In this document: piece after piece, positions 25,945-35,251 of the stretch
Numbering within the stretch: the first letter of the stretch is position 1
Layout: each line of letters opens with the position of its first letter
DNA from: Microvirga subterranea
GTDB lineage: Bacteria; Pseudomonadota; Alphaproteobacteria; Rhizobiales; Beijerinckiaceae
Reading direction: 5' to 3'
Length of the DNA stretch: 64,000 bases
Assembly: GCF_003350535.1 (NCBI RefSeq)
Contig: NZ_QQBB01000001.1
Span: 62,001-126,000, forward strand
The notes under the pieces: generated by a model
Seen by the model: the letters and a program-made list of their open reading frames with translations, nothing else
The model's database searches: none
Told to the model about the DNA's origin: nothing
Position numbers and translations under genes: made by a program

Positions 25945-27105
25945 TCAGGCCCGCATCTCGGCCTGCGCCTGCTTGGGGGAGGCCTTGCGCTTCTTCTTGG
26001 CGGCCTGGCTCTTCGAAGCCTCGATCGCCTGCTCCAGACGTGCCTGAAGGAGAGACAGGACCGCCGCCTCTTCGGGCTTGAGGCCGGCGAGGTTGTCGCG
26101 CAGCTCCGCCTCGACCTCGTCCTTGACCTCGATCAGCAGCGAGCCTTCGAGGTAGCAGTTGAACACCTCGGGATGCACGTAGCACTTGCGGCAGATCGTG
26201 GGGGTGTTGCCGAGGCGCGACGAGACCCGCTCGATCGCCTGGCGGATGTTCTTCTTGGCCTTCGCCTCGCTGTCGAACTCCTCGAACTCGGCGAGCGCCA
26301 GGGCCGCCAGCACGGTGCCGGCCCAGGTGCGGAAATCCTTGGCGGTGATGTCACGGCCCGTGATTTCCTTCAGGTAGGCGTTCACGTCGGCGGAAGTGAC
26401 CGACTGCTGCTGCCCCTCCTCGTCGAGGTATTGGAACAGGTCCTGGCCCGGCAGGTCCTGGCACGCCTTCACGATCTTGGCGATGCGCCGGTCCTTGACG
26501 GAGAGCTTCCAGGTCTTGCCGCTCTTGCCCTTGAACTGGAAGCGCAGCTCGGTACCGTCCACCTTCACGTGCGGGTCGCGCAGCGTGGTCAGCCCGTAGC
26601 TCTTGTTCTGTTTGGCGTAGTCGGAATTGCCGACCCGGATCAGCGTGTTCTCGAGCAGGTGCACCACCGTCGCCAGAACCTTCTCGCGCGGCAGGCCGCG
26701 CTGGCCCATGTGATCGTCGATGGTTTTGCGGATCGCCGGAAGCGCCTTGGCGAACTCGATCATGTGCTCGAATTTCGTGCTCTCGCGGATCTCGCGGAAG
26801 GCCGGGTGATACCGATACTGCTTGCGGCCCTTGGCGTCGCGACCCGTCGCCTGGACGTGCCCGTCGGCCCGGGGACAGATCCACACGTCGGCATAGGCGG
26901 GCGGGATCGCCAGGGAGCGGATGCGGGAAAGCGTGGCCTCGTCCGCGACCTTCCTGCCGTCCGGCCCCACATAGGTGAAGCCCTTGCCGAACTTCTTGCG
27001 CCGGATTCCCGGCTCCTCGTCGGACACGTAGCGCAGACCTGCCGTTTCGGCCGCATCCCGCGGATCGACGACGTTCTCAGGCGATGTATTCGGGTCCAGC
27101 AACAT
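25945..27105 (-). CDS. DNA topoisomerase IB (poxvirus-like)
   Basis: Eukaryotic/poxvirus-type topoisomerase that relaxes supercoils through a 3'-phosphotyrosine (386 residues). The N-terminal half includes GKGFTYVGPDG and LAIPPAYADVWICP. The catalytic pentad is visible in the C-terminal half: RVGNSDYAKQNKSYGLTTL, then the KxxR helix DFRTWAGT, and the tyrosine in CRKCYVHPEVF. The C-terminal tail is lysine-rich (about 350-386). ATG at 27105 is preferred; the upstream frame is basic and low in similarity. Such genes are widespread in Hyphomicrobiales, often with ku/ligD, which are not in this window. Confidence 0.94.
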   Translation of the reverse strand: MLLDPNTSPENVVDPRDAAETAGLRYVSDEEPGIRRKKFGKGFTYVGPDGRKVADEATLSRIRSLAIPPAYADVWICPRADGHVQATGRDAKGRKQYRYHPAFREIRESTKFEHMIEFAKALPAIRKTIDDHMGQRGLPREKVLATVVHLLENTLIRVGNSDYAKQNKSYGLTTLRDPHVKVDGTELRFQFKGKSGKTWKLSVKDRRIAKIVKACQDLPGQDLFQYLDEEGQQQSVTSADVNAYLKEITGRDITAKDFRTWAGTVLAALALAEFEEFDSEAKAKKNIRQAIERVSSRLGNTPTICRKCYVHPEVFNCYLEGSLLIEVKDEVEAELRDNLAGLKPEEAAVLSLLQARLEQAIEASKSQAAKKKRKASPKQAQAEMRA

Positions 27106-27133
27106 GACGCGCCCATGTTCGACAGAGGAAGGG

Positions 27134-27451
27134 TCAACCGGAGCGCGCCATGCCGGGTTCCGCCTGCGTCTTCGATGCCTTGGCATCCCGCCGGTCGTTG
27201 CGGATCTTGAGCACGAGAATCGTGGCGCTCATGGCGAGGCTCAGCAGGTTGAACACGATGAGGGGCACGCTGCCGAGCAGGAAGCCGTAGATCGACCACA
27301 GCACGAAGGCCGTGACGGTCACCATGTACATGCGCTTGGAAATGGCCGCCGTGTCGCGCTCGCGCCACGCCTTCAGGACCTGCGGCGCGAAGCTCGCGGT
27401 GGACAGGAGCCCCGCCACGGTACCCAGGATCGTCGGCAGCCAATCGCTCAT
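27134..27451 (-). CDS. SemiSWEET-type sugar transporter
   Basis: Three-span PQ-loop protein of 105 residues. Spans near 6-26, 41-58 and 66-86. The PQ motif FAPQVLKAWRERDTAAIS in the first loop and the later NLLSLAMSATILVLK fit SemiSWEETs, which work as homodimers for sugar movement. ATG at 27451 starts the protein; longer in-frame sequence upstream is arginine-rich and overlaps non-coding DNA. It is upstream of, and in the same direction as, the topoisomerase gene, 28 bases away. Confidence 0.85.
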   Translation of the reverse strand: MSDWLPTILGTVAGLLSTASFAPQVLKAWRERDTAAISKRMYMVTVTAFVLWSIYGFLLGSVPLIVFNLLSLAMSATILVLKIRNDRRDAKASKTQAEPGMARSG

Positions 27452-27548
27452 CCTCGCTCGTCTCCTGCTCCGGCGCCAGACGGCAACGGAGCACGGCGGG
27501 CGAGGTTCCGGCCTCGAGCGGTCTCCCCTTTGGGCGAAAATGCTCCCA

Positions 27549-27664
27549 AGCATCGGACCCAAAAGTGAATTTGCACTTTTGGGATCGATTCCGATGCTTT
27601 CTCTTTAGGTCAGAGCATCGTTGAGAGCTGAAAACCGGGTCCACTTTTCCGCACGATGCTCTAG
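27549..27664. repeat. Paired-palindrome intergenic repeat, copy 1
   Basis: Two adjacent imperfect palindromes. The first begins AGCATCGGACCCAAAAGTG and closes CACTTTTGGG..CCGATGCT (27549-27598). The second begins AGAGCATCGTTG and closes CCACTTTTCCGCACGATGCTC (27613-27663). A near-identical unit is at 41188-41302. It lies in the spacer between the SemiSWEET and glycosyltransferase genes. This is a dispersed REP/BIME-like element, not a gene. Confidence 0.88.
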
Positions 27665-27695
27665 AAGGACCTCGTTACTCATTCTGGATCGATCT

Positions 27696-28847
27696 GTGTC
27701 TCCTTTGCCCTCCGCCGACGTCCAAGGCCGCAAGCTCGTCTTCGTGGTGACCGAGGACTGGTTCTTCGCTTCCCATTTCCTCCCCATGGCCCGCGCGGCG
27801 CGCGAGCTCGGCCTCGAGGTGACCGTGGTCACGCGGGTGCGTGCGCACCGGGAGGCCATCGAGGCGACGGGCGCGCGGGTGGTCCCTCTCGAGGCGGAAC
27901 GCCGCAGCCTCAATCCCATGGCGGCCGGCTACGCCGCCGGCCAGCTCGCCGCGATCCTGAAGGACGAGAAGGCGGATCTCGTCCACTGCATTGCCCTCAA
28001 GGGCATTCTCACGGGCGGCTTCGCGGCCGCCATGGCGGGAGTCGGGCGGCGCGTCTATGCCCTTACCGGACTCGGTTTCCTCGGCGCCCGGACGGACATG
28101 ACCGGGCGGCTGGCCCGGCGCGCCGTCCGGCTGCTCGTGCGCGGTCTCGAGACAAGCCGGACGCGCTACCTGTTCGAGAACACGGACGATCCGAGGCTGA
28201 TCGGCCTCGACCCCGCAGGCGCCAACGTGACGATCGTGGGCGGGGCCGGCATCGACCCGGAGGCGCTGACCCCGTCTCCCCTGCCCTCCCATCCCCCGCT
28301 CAAGGTCGCCGTCGTCGCCCGCATGCTGTGGTCCAAGGGGATCGACCTCGCGGTCGAGGCGGTGCGGCAAGCCCGGGCGAAGGGCGCCGCCATCGAACTC
28401 TCGCTCTATGGCGCGCCCGATCCGTCCAACCCCAAGGCCATCCCAGAGGCGACCCTGAAGGAATGGTCGGCTGAGCCCGGGATCGCTTGGCACGGCGCGA
28501 CCCGGGACGTGGCCGCGGTCTGGCGCGAGCACCATGTCGCCTGCCTGCCGTCCCGCGGCGGCGAGGGCCTGCCCCGGACCCTGCTGGAGGCGGCCGCCTG
28601 CGGGCGCGCCATCGTGACCAGCGACGTGCCCGGCTGCCGCACCCTCGTGCGCCACGACGTGGAGGGGCTGATCGTCCCGCCGGACGATGCCGCGAGCCTG
28701 GGCAAGGCCCTCGCGGCGCTGGCGGACGACCCGCAGCGGGTGGCCCGCATGGGCGAGGCGGCCCGCGCCCGGGTTCTCGACGGCTTCACGGAACGGGACG
28801 TGATGGAGGCCGTGAAAGGACTCTACGCTTCGATGCTGACGTCATGA
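27696..28847 (+). CDS. Glycosyltransferase family 4-type
   Basis: GT-B fold glycosyltransferase (383 residues from GTG 27696). N-terminal acceptor domain starts KLVFVVTEDWFFASHFLPM. The C-terminal nucleotide-sugar domain shows VAVVARMLWSKGIDLAVEAV near 220 and GEGLPRTLLEAAACGRAIVTSDVPG near 295-320, the usual EX7E region. It resembles transferases of O-antigen or exopolysaccharide synthesis. The open frame upstream of 27696 runs through the palindrome repeat, which argues for the GTG. Ends by a 4-base ATGA overlap with the next gene. Confidence 0.85.
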   Translation: MSPLPSADVQGRKLVFVVTEDWFFASHFLPMARAARELGLEVTVVTRVRAHREAIEATGARVVPLEAERRSLNPMAAGYAAGQLAAILKDEKADLVHCIALKGILTGGFAAAMAGVGRRVYALTGLGFLGARTDMTGRLARRAVRLLVRGLETSRTRYLFENTDDPRLIGLDPAGANVTIVGGAGIDPEALTPSPLPSHPPLKVAVVARMLWSKGIDLAVEAVRQARAKGAAIELSLYGAPDPSNPKAIPEATLKEWSAEPGIAWHGATRDVAAVWREHHVACLPSRGGEGLPRTLLEAAACGRAIVTSDVPGCRTLVRHDVEGLIVPPDDAASLGKALAALADDPQRVARMGEAARARVLDGFTERDVMEAVKGLYASMLTS

Positions 28848-29488
28848 TCGCCGATCCCGCCGCCTTCATCCTGGCCGAGACGCGGCTGCGTCCGGTCCCG
28901 CATGCGCCGGAACTGGTCCTGCACGTGGCGGACGAGGCCACCGAGCTTTGGCAGAAGACCGAGGAGGAGCTGGGGGAGATCGGCCTGCCGCCGCCCTTCT
29001 GGGCCTTCGCCTGGGCCGGCGGGCAGGCGCTCGCCCGGTACGTTCTTGACCATCCCGAGACGGTCCGCGGGAAGCGCGTGCTCGACTTCGCGTCCGGCTC
29101 CGGCCTCGTGGCGATCGCCGCCATGAAGGCCGGGGCGGCGGAGGTGACGGCCTGCGACATCGACCCGTTCGCCATCGCGGCCATGGGCCTCAACGCCGAG
29201 GCCAATGGCGTCGGGATCGAACCGGTCCAGGCGGATCTCGTGGGCCGGGACGACGGCTGGGACGCGGTTCTGGCCGGCGACATCTGCTACGAGCGCGACC
29301 TCGCCCTGCGGGTGACGGACTGGCTCCTGTCCCTGAGCCGCCGGGGCGCCACGGTTCTGATCGGCGATCCCGGGCGGAGCTATCTGCCGAAGGAGCGGCT
29401 CGAGGAGCTGGCGGTCTACGAGGTGCCGGTCACCCGTTCCCTTGAGGATTCGGACGTGAAGCGCTCGAAGGTCTGGAAGTTCGCCTGA
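28844..29488 (+). CDS. Class I SAM-dependent methyltransferase, ETF-beta lysine methyltransferase-like
   Basis: Protein methyltransferase-like (214 residues). SAM motif I is VLDFASGSGLVAIAAMKAGA, motif II ACDIDPFAIAA, and the post-motif VLAGDICYERDLA. The N-terminal LPPPFWAFAWAGGQALARYV matches the COG3897 family, which includes the mitochondrial electron-transfer flavoprotein beta lysine methyltransferase and relatives of PrmA. ATG is overlapped with the stop of the glycosyltransferase (ATGA), suggesting coupling without clear functional link. Confidence 0.85.
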   Translation: MIADPAAFILAETRLRPVPHAPELVLHVADEATELWQKTEEELGEIGLPPPFWAFAWAGGQALARYVLDHPETVRGKRVLDFASGSGLVAIAAMKAGAAEVTACDIDPFAIAAMGLNAEANGVGIEPVQADLVGRDDGWDAVLAGDICYERDLALRVTDWLLSLSRRGATVLIGDPGRSYLPKERLEELAVYEVPVTRSLEDSDVKRSKVWKFA

Positions 29489-29567
29489 GGCTCGCGAGAT
29501 CAAACTTTGCAATAACGCAAGGGAATTCGATATGTCATTGCGTAACTCCCTCCTTTGAAAGTGTAGC

Positions 29568-29582
29568 GATATAACCTATATC
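29568..29582. promoter_or_regulatory. Palindrome upstream of the Fur-family gene
   Basis: GATATA-ACC-TATATC is a perfect inverted repeat 66 bases ahead of the regulator start. AT-rich palindromes of this size are typical of Fur-superfamily operators, so autoregulation is plausible. A second, weaker dyad TTGC-AATAAC-GCAA lies near 29505. Confidence 0.45.
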
Positions 29583-29647
29583 AATTGGGTGTATTACCGG
29601 GATTGATCAAAATCCTACCTCTCAGCCCCCAATGAGGAGGAACGACC

Positions 29648-30175
29648 GTGGCCCACCCAGCAACCTACAAGGCTCTCGTGGAAAGCAAGAGCGACCGCCC
29701 CCACCCTCTGCCGCCTTCCAAGGACATGACCCAGACCCTCGCCCGCGCCGAAGCGATCTGCCGGGCCCACGGCGTCCGCCTGACGCGGATCCGCCGCACC
29801 GTCCTGCAGGCGCTCTGCTCCAGCCCGAAGCCGCTGGGCGCCTATGAACTGGCCGACATGCTGGCCTCGAACGCCCGCCGCATGGCCCCGATCACCGTCT
29901 ACCGGGCCCTCGACTTCCTGATCGAGCAGGGCCTCGCCCACCGGCTGGCGAGCCGCAACGCCTATATCAGCACGGTCGACAGCGACAGCGGCCGCGACGC
30001 GGTGGCCTACCTGATCTGCGAGAGCTGCGGCAGCGTCAGCGAAGGCTCCTCGGCGGCTCTCACGGGAGCCCTGTCGGACATCCTCCTGCGGGCGGGCTTC
30101 GAGCCCCGCTCGAAGGTGCTCGAGGTCGCCGGCCATTGCGCCGCCTGCCAGGGCCACAGCCAGGAGCGGCACTGA
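29648..30175 (+). CDS. Fur-family transcriptional regulator, Zur-like
   Basis: Metal-responsive repressor (175 residues) with a winged helix (about 45-100; LTRIRRTVLQAL ... MAPITVYRALDFLIEQGLAH) and a dimerisation domain. Two CxxC pairs for structural zinc are present, CESCGS near 128 and HCAACQGH at the C-terminus. The combination and the LICESCG context fit Zur more than Fur or PerR. GTG at 29648 with AGGAGG upstream gives the start. No zinc uptake genes are adjacent. Confidence 0.82.
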   Translation: MAHPATYKALVESKSDRPHPLPPSKDMTQTLARAEAICRAHGVRLTRIRRTVLQALCSSPKPLGAYELADMLASNARRMAPITVYRALDFLIEQGLAHRLASRNAYISTVDSDSGRDAVAYLICESCGSVSEGSSAALTGALSDILLRAGFEPRSKVLEVAGHCAACQGHSQERH

Positions 30176-30271
30176 CCCCTCTTCCTTGTGTGATCCGGTC
30201 GCGCTTGACGAACGAGGCGTTTGGCATCAGCTAATCCACGGCAGCCGGTCGCTGCCGCCGTGGATCAGCAG

Positions 30272-31561
30272 ATGACATCCAGCACCCTTTCTCCCGCAGC
30301 CGGGATTTCCCCCGAGACCCTGGCCGGTCCCGCCCCGCGCCACAGGACCGTCGGCGTGCGCGTCGGCTCCGTCATGGTGGGCGGAGGTGCGCCGGTGGTC
30401 GTCCAGTCGATGACGAACACCGACACGGCGGACGTGGATGCGACCGTCGCCCAGGTCGCGGCCCTCGCCCGCGCCGGCTCGGAGATTGTGCGCATCACCG
30501 TGGACCGGGACGAAGCCGCGGCGGCCGTGCCGAAGATCCGCGAAAGGCTCGACCGTCTCGGCGTGACGGTGCCGCTCGTGGGCGACTTCCATTACATCGG
30601 GCATCAGCTGCTCGCCGACCATCCGGCCTGCGCCGAAGCCCTCGACAAGTACCGGATCAACCCCGGCAATGTCGGCTTCAAGGACAAGAAGGACCGGCAG
30701 TTCTCGGCCATCGTCGAGATGGCGATCCGGCACGGCAAGGCGGTGCGCATCGGCGCCAACTGGGGCTCCCTCGACCAGGAGCTCCTCACCCACCTGATGA
30801 ACGAGAACGCAGCCTCCGCGAACCCGCGCGACATGCGCTGGGTGACCCGCGAGGCGATGGTCCAGTCGGCGCTCCTCTCCGCGGCGCGCGCGGAGGAGAT
30901 CGGCCTCTCCCGCGACCGGATCATTCTGTCCGCCAAGGTCTCGGCCGTGCAGGACCTGATCGCCGTCTACCAGGAGCTCGCCCGCCGGTCCGACTACGCG
31001 ATCCATCTCGGCCTCACCGAGGCCGGCATGGGCTCCAAGGGGATCGTGGCCTCCTCGGCCGCCATCGGCATCCTGCTCCAGCAGGGAATCGGCGACACGA
31101 TCCGCTTCTCCCTCACGCCCGAGCCCGGCGGCGACCGCACCCTCGAGGTGAAGACCGCCCAGGAGCTGCTGCAGACGATGGGCTTTCGCACCTTCGTGCC
31201 GCTGGTCGCGGCCTGCCCGGGCTGCGGACGCACCACCTCGTCGGTGTTCCAGGAGCTGGCGCGGGACATCCAGTCCTGGATCTCCACCTCCATGCCGGAA
31301 TGGCGCCGGACCCATCCGGGCGTCGAGAACCTGAACGTGGCCGTCATGGGCTGCATCGTGAACGGCCCGGGCGAATCGAAGCACGCGAACATCGGCATCT
31401 CGCTGCCCGGAACCGGCGAGCAGCCGGCCGCGCCCGTCTTCATCGACGGCCGCAAGGCCGTCACCCTGCGCGGCCCGACCCTCGCCCAGGACTTCCAGAA
31501 GCTCGTGCTCGACTACATCGACAAGAACTACGGGCAGGCAGGACGTGACGCGGCCGAGTAG
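30272..31561 (+). CDS. ispG: 4-hydroxy-3-methylbut-2-en-1-yl diphosphate synthase
   Basis: Iron-sulfur enzyme of the MEP isoprenoid pathway converting MEcPP to HMBPP (429 residues). The TIM-barrel starts [19 protein letters not shown]. The [4Fe-4S] cysteines are in [14 protein letters not shown] and [12 protein letters not shown] at 30272 is the usual start; an upstream TTG at 30221 is unlikely. TTGACG near 30208 could be the -35. A prenyl diphosphate synthase lies 4 kb away at 35252. Confidence 0.97.
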   Translation: MTSSTLSPAAGISPETLAGPAPRHRTVGVRVGSVMVGGGAPVVVQSMTNTDTADVDATVAQVAALARAGSEIVRITVDRDEAAAAVPKIRERLDRLGVTVPLVGDFHYIGHQLLADHPACAEALDKYRINPGNVGFKDKKDRQFSAIVEMAIRHGKAVRIGANWGSLDQELLTHLMNENAASANPRDMRWVTREAMVQSALLSAARAEEIGLSRDRIILSAKVSAVQDLIAVYQELARRSDYAIHLGLTEAGMGSKGIVASSAAIGILLQQGIGDTIRFSLTPEPGGDRTLEVKTAQELLQTMGFRTFVPLVAACPGCGRTTSSVFQELARDIQSWISTSMPEWRRTHPGVENLNVAVMGCIVNGPGESKHANIGISLPGTGEQPAAPVFIDGRKAVTLRGPTLAQDFQKLVLDYIDKNYGQAGRDAAE

Positions 31562-31755
31562 ATGCGCTAGAAGCCCTGCCAGACGTGATGGAACCCTAAC
31601 GCAGATTTCGTTTTAAGCTTGAGCGCGATGTGCTAGAGAGCCCGCCGCGCCGGCACCGACGGCCGCCACGTTCTCGCGAAGAGGGGGCCGCCCTTCGTCG
31701 TACCGCAACGCAGTTGAACAGGGCCGTCCGCGGGCATATCCGCAAAGTAGCACCC

Positions 31756-33702
31756 ATGGCAGATCAGCACGCTGTCGCCCCCGCACATGCCGATTCCGCG
31801 GCACCGGAGGCTTCCCTCCCGGAAAGCCATCACAAGGCAGGCTTCTGGACCCTGACCCTCGGCGCCATCGGCGTCGTCTACGGAGATATCGGCACGAGCC
31901 CCCTCTACGCCATGCGGGAGACCGTCATGGCGGCGACCGGCGGACATCACGGCACCCCGGTCCCGCTGACGCGCGACCTGGTCATCGCCATCCTGTCCCT
32001 GCTGATCTGGGCGCTGATCCTGACCGTCACGGTCAAATACGTCATTCTGCTGCTGCGGGCCGACAACAAGGGCGAGGGCGGATCCCTGACCCTCGTGGCC
32101 CTGGCCCAGCGCGCGCTCGGGCGACGAAGCCTTCCGGTCCTGATGATGGGTATGGCGGGCGCCGCCCTGTTCTACGGCGACGCCGCGATCACGCCCGCGA
32201 TCTCGGTCCTGTCGGCGGTGGAGGGCCTGAAGCTCGTCACCCCCACGTTCGAGGACTACGTCCTGCCGATCGCCCTCGTGATCCTGATCGGCCTCTTCGC
32301 CGTGCAGGCCCACGGCACCGGCAAGGTCGCGGCCCTGTTCGGGCCGATCACCCTCCTGTGGTTCGTGTCGATGGCGGGCCTCGGCCTCCTCCACATCGCC
32401 GACGACCTGGAGGTGCTGCACTCGTTCAACCCGTATTACGGCGCGTCCTTCCTGCTCAGCCATCCGGGCACCGCCTTCGCGATCCTCGGCAGCGTCTGCC
32501 TCGCGGTCACCGGCGCCGAGGCGCTCTATGCGGATCTCGGCCATTTCGGGCGCCGGCCGATCCGCGTCGCCTGGGGCACCGTCGTGTTCCCGGCCCTCGC
32601 CCTCAACTATCTCGGTCAGGGCGCCCTCGTCCTGTCCAATCCCGGCTCCATCGAGAACCCGTTCTTCCTGCTCGCGCCGCCCTGGCTCCTCCTGCCGCTG
32701 GTGATCCTGGCCACTCTGGCGACGATCGTGGCGAGCCAGGCGGTGATCACGGGCGCCTATTCCCTGACCCGGCAGGCGGTGCAGCTCGGCCTCCTGCCCC
32801 GCCTCGACGTGCGCTTCACGTCGGAGACCCATTCGGGACAGATCTATCTGCCGCGCGTGAACTGGCTCCTGCTCGCCGCCGTCGTGACCCTCGTGGTGCT
32901 GTTCGGCTCGTCGAGCAGCCTGGCCAGCGCCTACGGCATCGCGGTCTTCGGCACGATGGTGATGACGACGCTCCTCGCCTGCATCGTGATGAGCCGGTCC
33001 TGGGGCTGGGGCCCGGTCAAGACCGCCCTCGTCATGGTCCCGCTGCTCGCGATCGATCTCACGTTCCTGTCCTCGAACCTGGTCAAGCTCCTCGACGGCG
33101 GCTACGTCCCGCTCCTGATCGCGGGCGTCTTCTTCGTCATCATGTTCACGTGGGTGAAGGGCACCAGGATCCTGTTCGAGAAGACCCGCAAGATCGACGT
33201 GCCCTTCCTCGAGCTCGTGAAGATGCTGGAGAAGAGCCCGCCCCACCGGGTGAAGGGCACGGCCGTGTTCCTGACGAGCGATCCCGACACCGCCCCGGCG
33301 GCGCTGCTGCACAACCTCAAGCACAACAAGGTCCTCCACGAGAAGAACGTGATCCTCACGGTCAACAGCGCGGACGTCCCGCGGGTGGAGAACCAGGACC
33401 GGGTCTCCATCGAGGAGGTGGGCGACTCGTTCTGGCGCATCCGGCTGAGCTACGGCTATATGGAGACGCCCAACATCCCGCGTGGCCTCGCGATCCTGCG
33501 CAAGCAGGGCTTCAAGTTCGACATCATGGCGACGTCGTTCTTCCTGTCCCGCCGCTCGATCCGCCCGGCGAGCCATTCGGGCATGCCGCTCTGGCAGGAC
33601 AAGCTGTTCATCGGTCTCGCCAAATCCGCCAGCGACGCCACGGACTTCTTCCAGATTCCGACCGGCCGCGTCGTCGAGGTCGGCACGCAGGTGACCGTCT
33701 AG
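31756..33702 (+). CDS. kup: Potassium uptake protein Kup
   Basis: KUP/HAK/KT family K+ transporter (648 residues) with about twelve membrane spans and a cytoplasmic C-terminal domain. Signature [20 protein letters not shown] is near residue 38 and [15 protein letters not shown] near 112. The C-terminal region includes [23 protein letters not shown] at 31756 begins a hydrophilic tail and is preferred to an upstream TTG/ATG frame that is arginine-rich. Hairpins immediately follow the stop. Confidence 0.95.
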   Translation: MADQHAVAPAHADSAAPEASLPESHHKAGFWTLTLGAIGVVYGDIGTSPLYAMRETVMAATGGHHGTPVPLTRDLVIAILSLLIWALILTVTVKYVILLLRADNKGEGGSLTLVALAQRALGRRSLPVLMMGMAGAALFYGDAAITPAISVLSAVEGLKLVTPTFEDYVLPIALVILIGLFAVQAHGTGKVAALFGPITLLWFVSMAGLGLLHIADDLEVLHSFNPYYGASFLLSHPGTAFAILGSVCLAVTGAEALYADLGHFGRRPIRVAWGTVVFPALALNYLGQGALVLSNPGSIENPFFLLAPPWLLLPLVILATLATIVASQAVITGAYSLTRQAVQLGLLPRLDVRFTSETHSGQIYLPRVNWLLLAAVVTLVVLFGSSSSLASAYGIAVFGTMVMTTLLACIVMSRSWGWGPVKTALVMVPLLAIDLTFLSSNLVKLLDGGYVPLLIAGVFFVIMFTWVKGTRILFEKTRKIDVPFLELVKMLEKSPPHRVKGTAVFLTSDPDTAPAALLHNLKHNKVLHEKNVILTVNSADVPRVENQDRVSIEEVGDSFWRIRLSYGYMETPNIPRGLAILRKQGFKFDIMATSFFLSRRSIRPASHSGMPLWQDKLFIGLAKSASDATDFFQIPTGRVVEVGTQVTV

Positions 33703-33741
33703 CGCATCGGCCCCGATGCGCCGGAACGGTTGTGGTTCCGG
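33702..33741. repeat. Two small palindromes after kup
   Basis: GCGCATCGG / CCGATGCGC (33702-33721) followed directly by CCGGAAC / GTTCCGG (33721-33741). The first palindrome shares the GCATCGG core of the paired-palindrome repeats, so this could be a degenerate relative as well as a terminator for kup. There is no T-run. Confidence 0.55.
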
Positions 33742-33766
33742 CGGCCCGATGCCACTCTCGGGCCCC

Positions 33767-34333
33767 ATGACCGATTGCACCATGTCCGCCATCACCCTCC
33801 TGCGCCCGAGCCTCGACTGGCTTCCGGCCTACGAAGACGCCCTCGCCCGCGGCTGGTCGCCCAACACCGACCAGGACGTGAGCCGCGAGCAGCTGCGCCA
33901 GCTCAGGCGCGATCCCGCGCGCTTCCTGCACGATCTCTACAACAGCCCCATGATCCGCCTGTCCGACGGCCGTGAGGTGCCGCGCCTGCCTGCGCATGAC
34001 TTCTGGATCAGCGACGGCGAGTTCTGCGGCCGCATCGGCTTCCGGTTCCAGCCCGGAACCGAGGACCTGCCGAAGAGCGCCTACGGCCATATCGGCTACA
34101 CGATCGTGCCCTGGAAGCAGCGGCGGGGCTACGCGACCGAGGCGCTGCGGCGCATCCTGCCGGTCGCGCGGGCGGAGGGCTTCGCGCGGGTGCTGATCAC
34201 CTGCGACGACGACAACGAGGGGTCCCGCAAGGTGATCCTCGCCAATGGCGGCGTTCCGGCCGGCAGGACGCCGCATGACCGGCGCCCGGGACACTCCAAG
34301 CTCAATTTCTGGGTCCCGACGACGGAGGCCTGA
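33767..34333 (+). CDS. GNAT family N-acetyltransferase
   Basis: RimJ-like acetyltransferase (188 residues). The core is IGYTIVPWKQRRGYATEALRRIL near 118 (acetyl-CoA loop QRRGYA) then LITCDDDNEGSRKVILANGG, the C-terminal GNAT strand/helix. Start is ambiguous: ATG 33767 or ATG 33782; no clear ribosome site. The longer frame from 33716 runs through the hairpins after kup and is unlikely. Confidence 0.8.
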   Translation: MTDCTMSAITLLRPSLDWLPAYEDALARGWSPNTDQDVSREQLRQLRRDPARFLHDLYNSPMIRLSDGREVPRLPAHDFWISDGEFCGRIGFRFQPGTEDLPKSAYGHIGYTIVPWKQRRGYATEALRRILPVARAEGFARVLITCDDDNEGSRKVILANGGVPAGRTPHDRRPGHSKLNFWVPTTEA

Positions 34334-34383
34334 CCTCTTCCGCGCCGCGAGGGCCCATGCCTTCGGGGCAATTCCGCGCTAAC

Positions 34384-35244
34384 ATGACGGCCATGACCGA
34401 GGACGTGAAGATGAAGAGGCGGCTGACCACCGTGCTGTGCGCGGACGTGCACGGCTACACCCGCCTGATGGAGCGCGACGAGGCCGGCACCCTGGCGACC
34501 CTGCGCCGCTACCGCACCGCCATGGCATCCCTCGTGGAGCGCCACGACGGTCGGATCGTCAACACCTGGGGCGACGCCGTGATCGCGGAGTTCGGCAGCG
34601 TCGTCGAGGCGGTGCAGTGCGCGATCGAGACGCAGCAGGAGCTGTCCCACCAGGACCGGGACCTGCCGGACGCGCAGCGCATGCGCTTCCGCATCGGGAT
34701 CAATCTCGGGGACGTGATGGTGGACGGCTCCGACATCTACGGCGAGGGCGTCAACATCGCGGCGCGGCTGCAGGAACTCGCCGAGCCCGGCGGGATCATG
34801 ATCTCGGGTCCGGTCTACGATCAGGTGCACAACAAGCTGTCGGTCGGCTTCGACTTCCTCGGCCGCCAGCAGGTGAAGAACGTCGCGGCTCCCGTCACGA
34901 GCTACCGGGTGAGCGTGAACGGCGCTGGAGGCGGACAAGCCGGGCCCGAGCCGGACGAGCAGGCCGCAAGAGCGTTCGGGGCATCCGACCTCCGCCGTCC
35001 GCAGGAACGGGAGCCGGCAGGCGCCACGCAGGCCGTCCTCGACTGGTTCGCGGGCCTGCCGCGGCCCGTCGCGACGGTCGTCGTCGTGTCGATCTTCCTG
35101 TTCCTGATCGACATCCTCACCGGGAACAGCATCTGGTTCCACTGGCCCGTGCTGGGCATGGGGCTGTTCCTCGCCCTGCGGGCGGTGCTCAGGCACAATC
35201 CTGAACGGGACGGAAAGAACCGCCGCCGGCCGGACGGCGAGTGA
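34384..35244 (+). CDS. Class III adenylate/guanylate cyclase with C-terminal membrane spans
   Basis: Nucleotide cyclase of 286 residues with the catalytic domain first (about 14-180) and two hydrophobic segments at the end (about 225-270). The metal-binding aspartates are in LCADVHGYTRLM and NTWGDAVIAEF; RIGINLGDVMVDGSDIYGEGVNIAARLQ is the dimer/transition-state region with conserved N and R. Most relatives put the cyclase after membrane or TPR segments, so the order is less usual. Product (cAMP likely) is inferred. Alternative ATGs at 34393 and 34411. Confidence 0.85.
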   Translation: MTAMTEDVKMKRRLTTVLCADVHGYTRLMERDEAGTLATLRRYRTAMASLVERHDGRIVNTWGDAVIAEFGSVVEAVQCAIETQQELSHQDRDLPDAQRMRFRIGINLGDVMVDGSDIYGEGVNIAARLQELAEPGGIMISGPVYDQVHNKLSVGFDFLGRQQVKNVAAPVTSYRVSVNGAGGGQAGPEPDEQAARAFGASDLRRPQEREPAGATQAVLDWFAGLPRPVATVVVVSIFLFLIDILTGNSIWFHWPVLGMGLFLALRAVLRHNPERDGKNRRRPDGE

Positions 35245-35251
35245 CGCCGTC

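Noticed and set aside
31633..33795. A 720-codon open frame antisense to kup.
   Set aside because: Composition is low-complexity Asp/Glu/Arg/His/Gln as expected for an antisense of a membrane protein gene.
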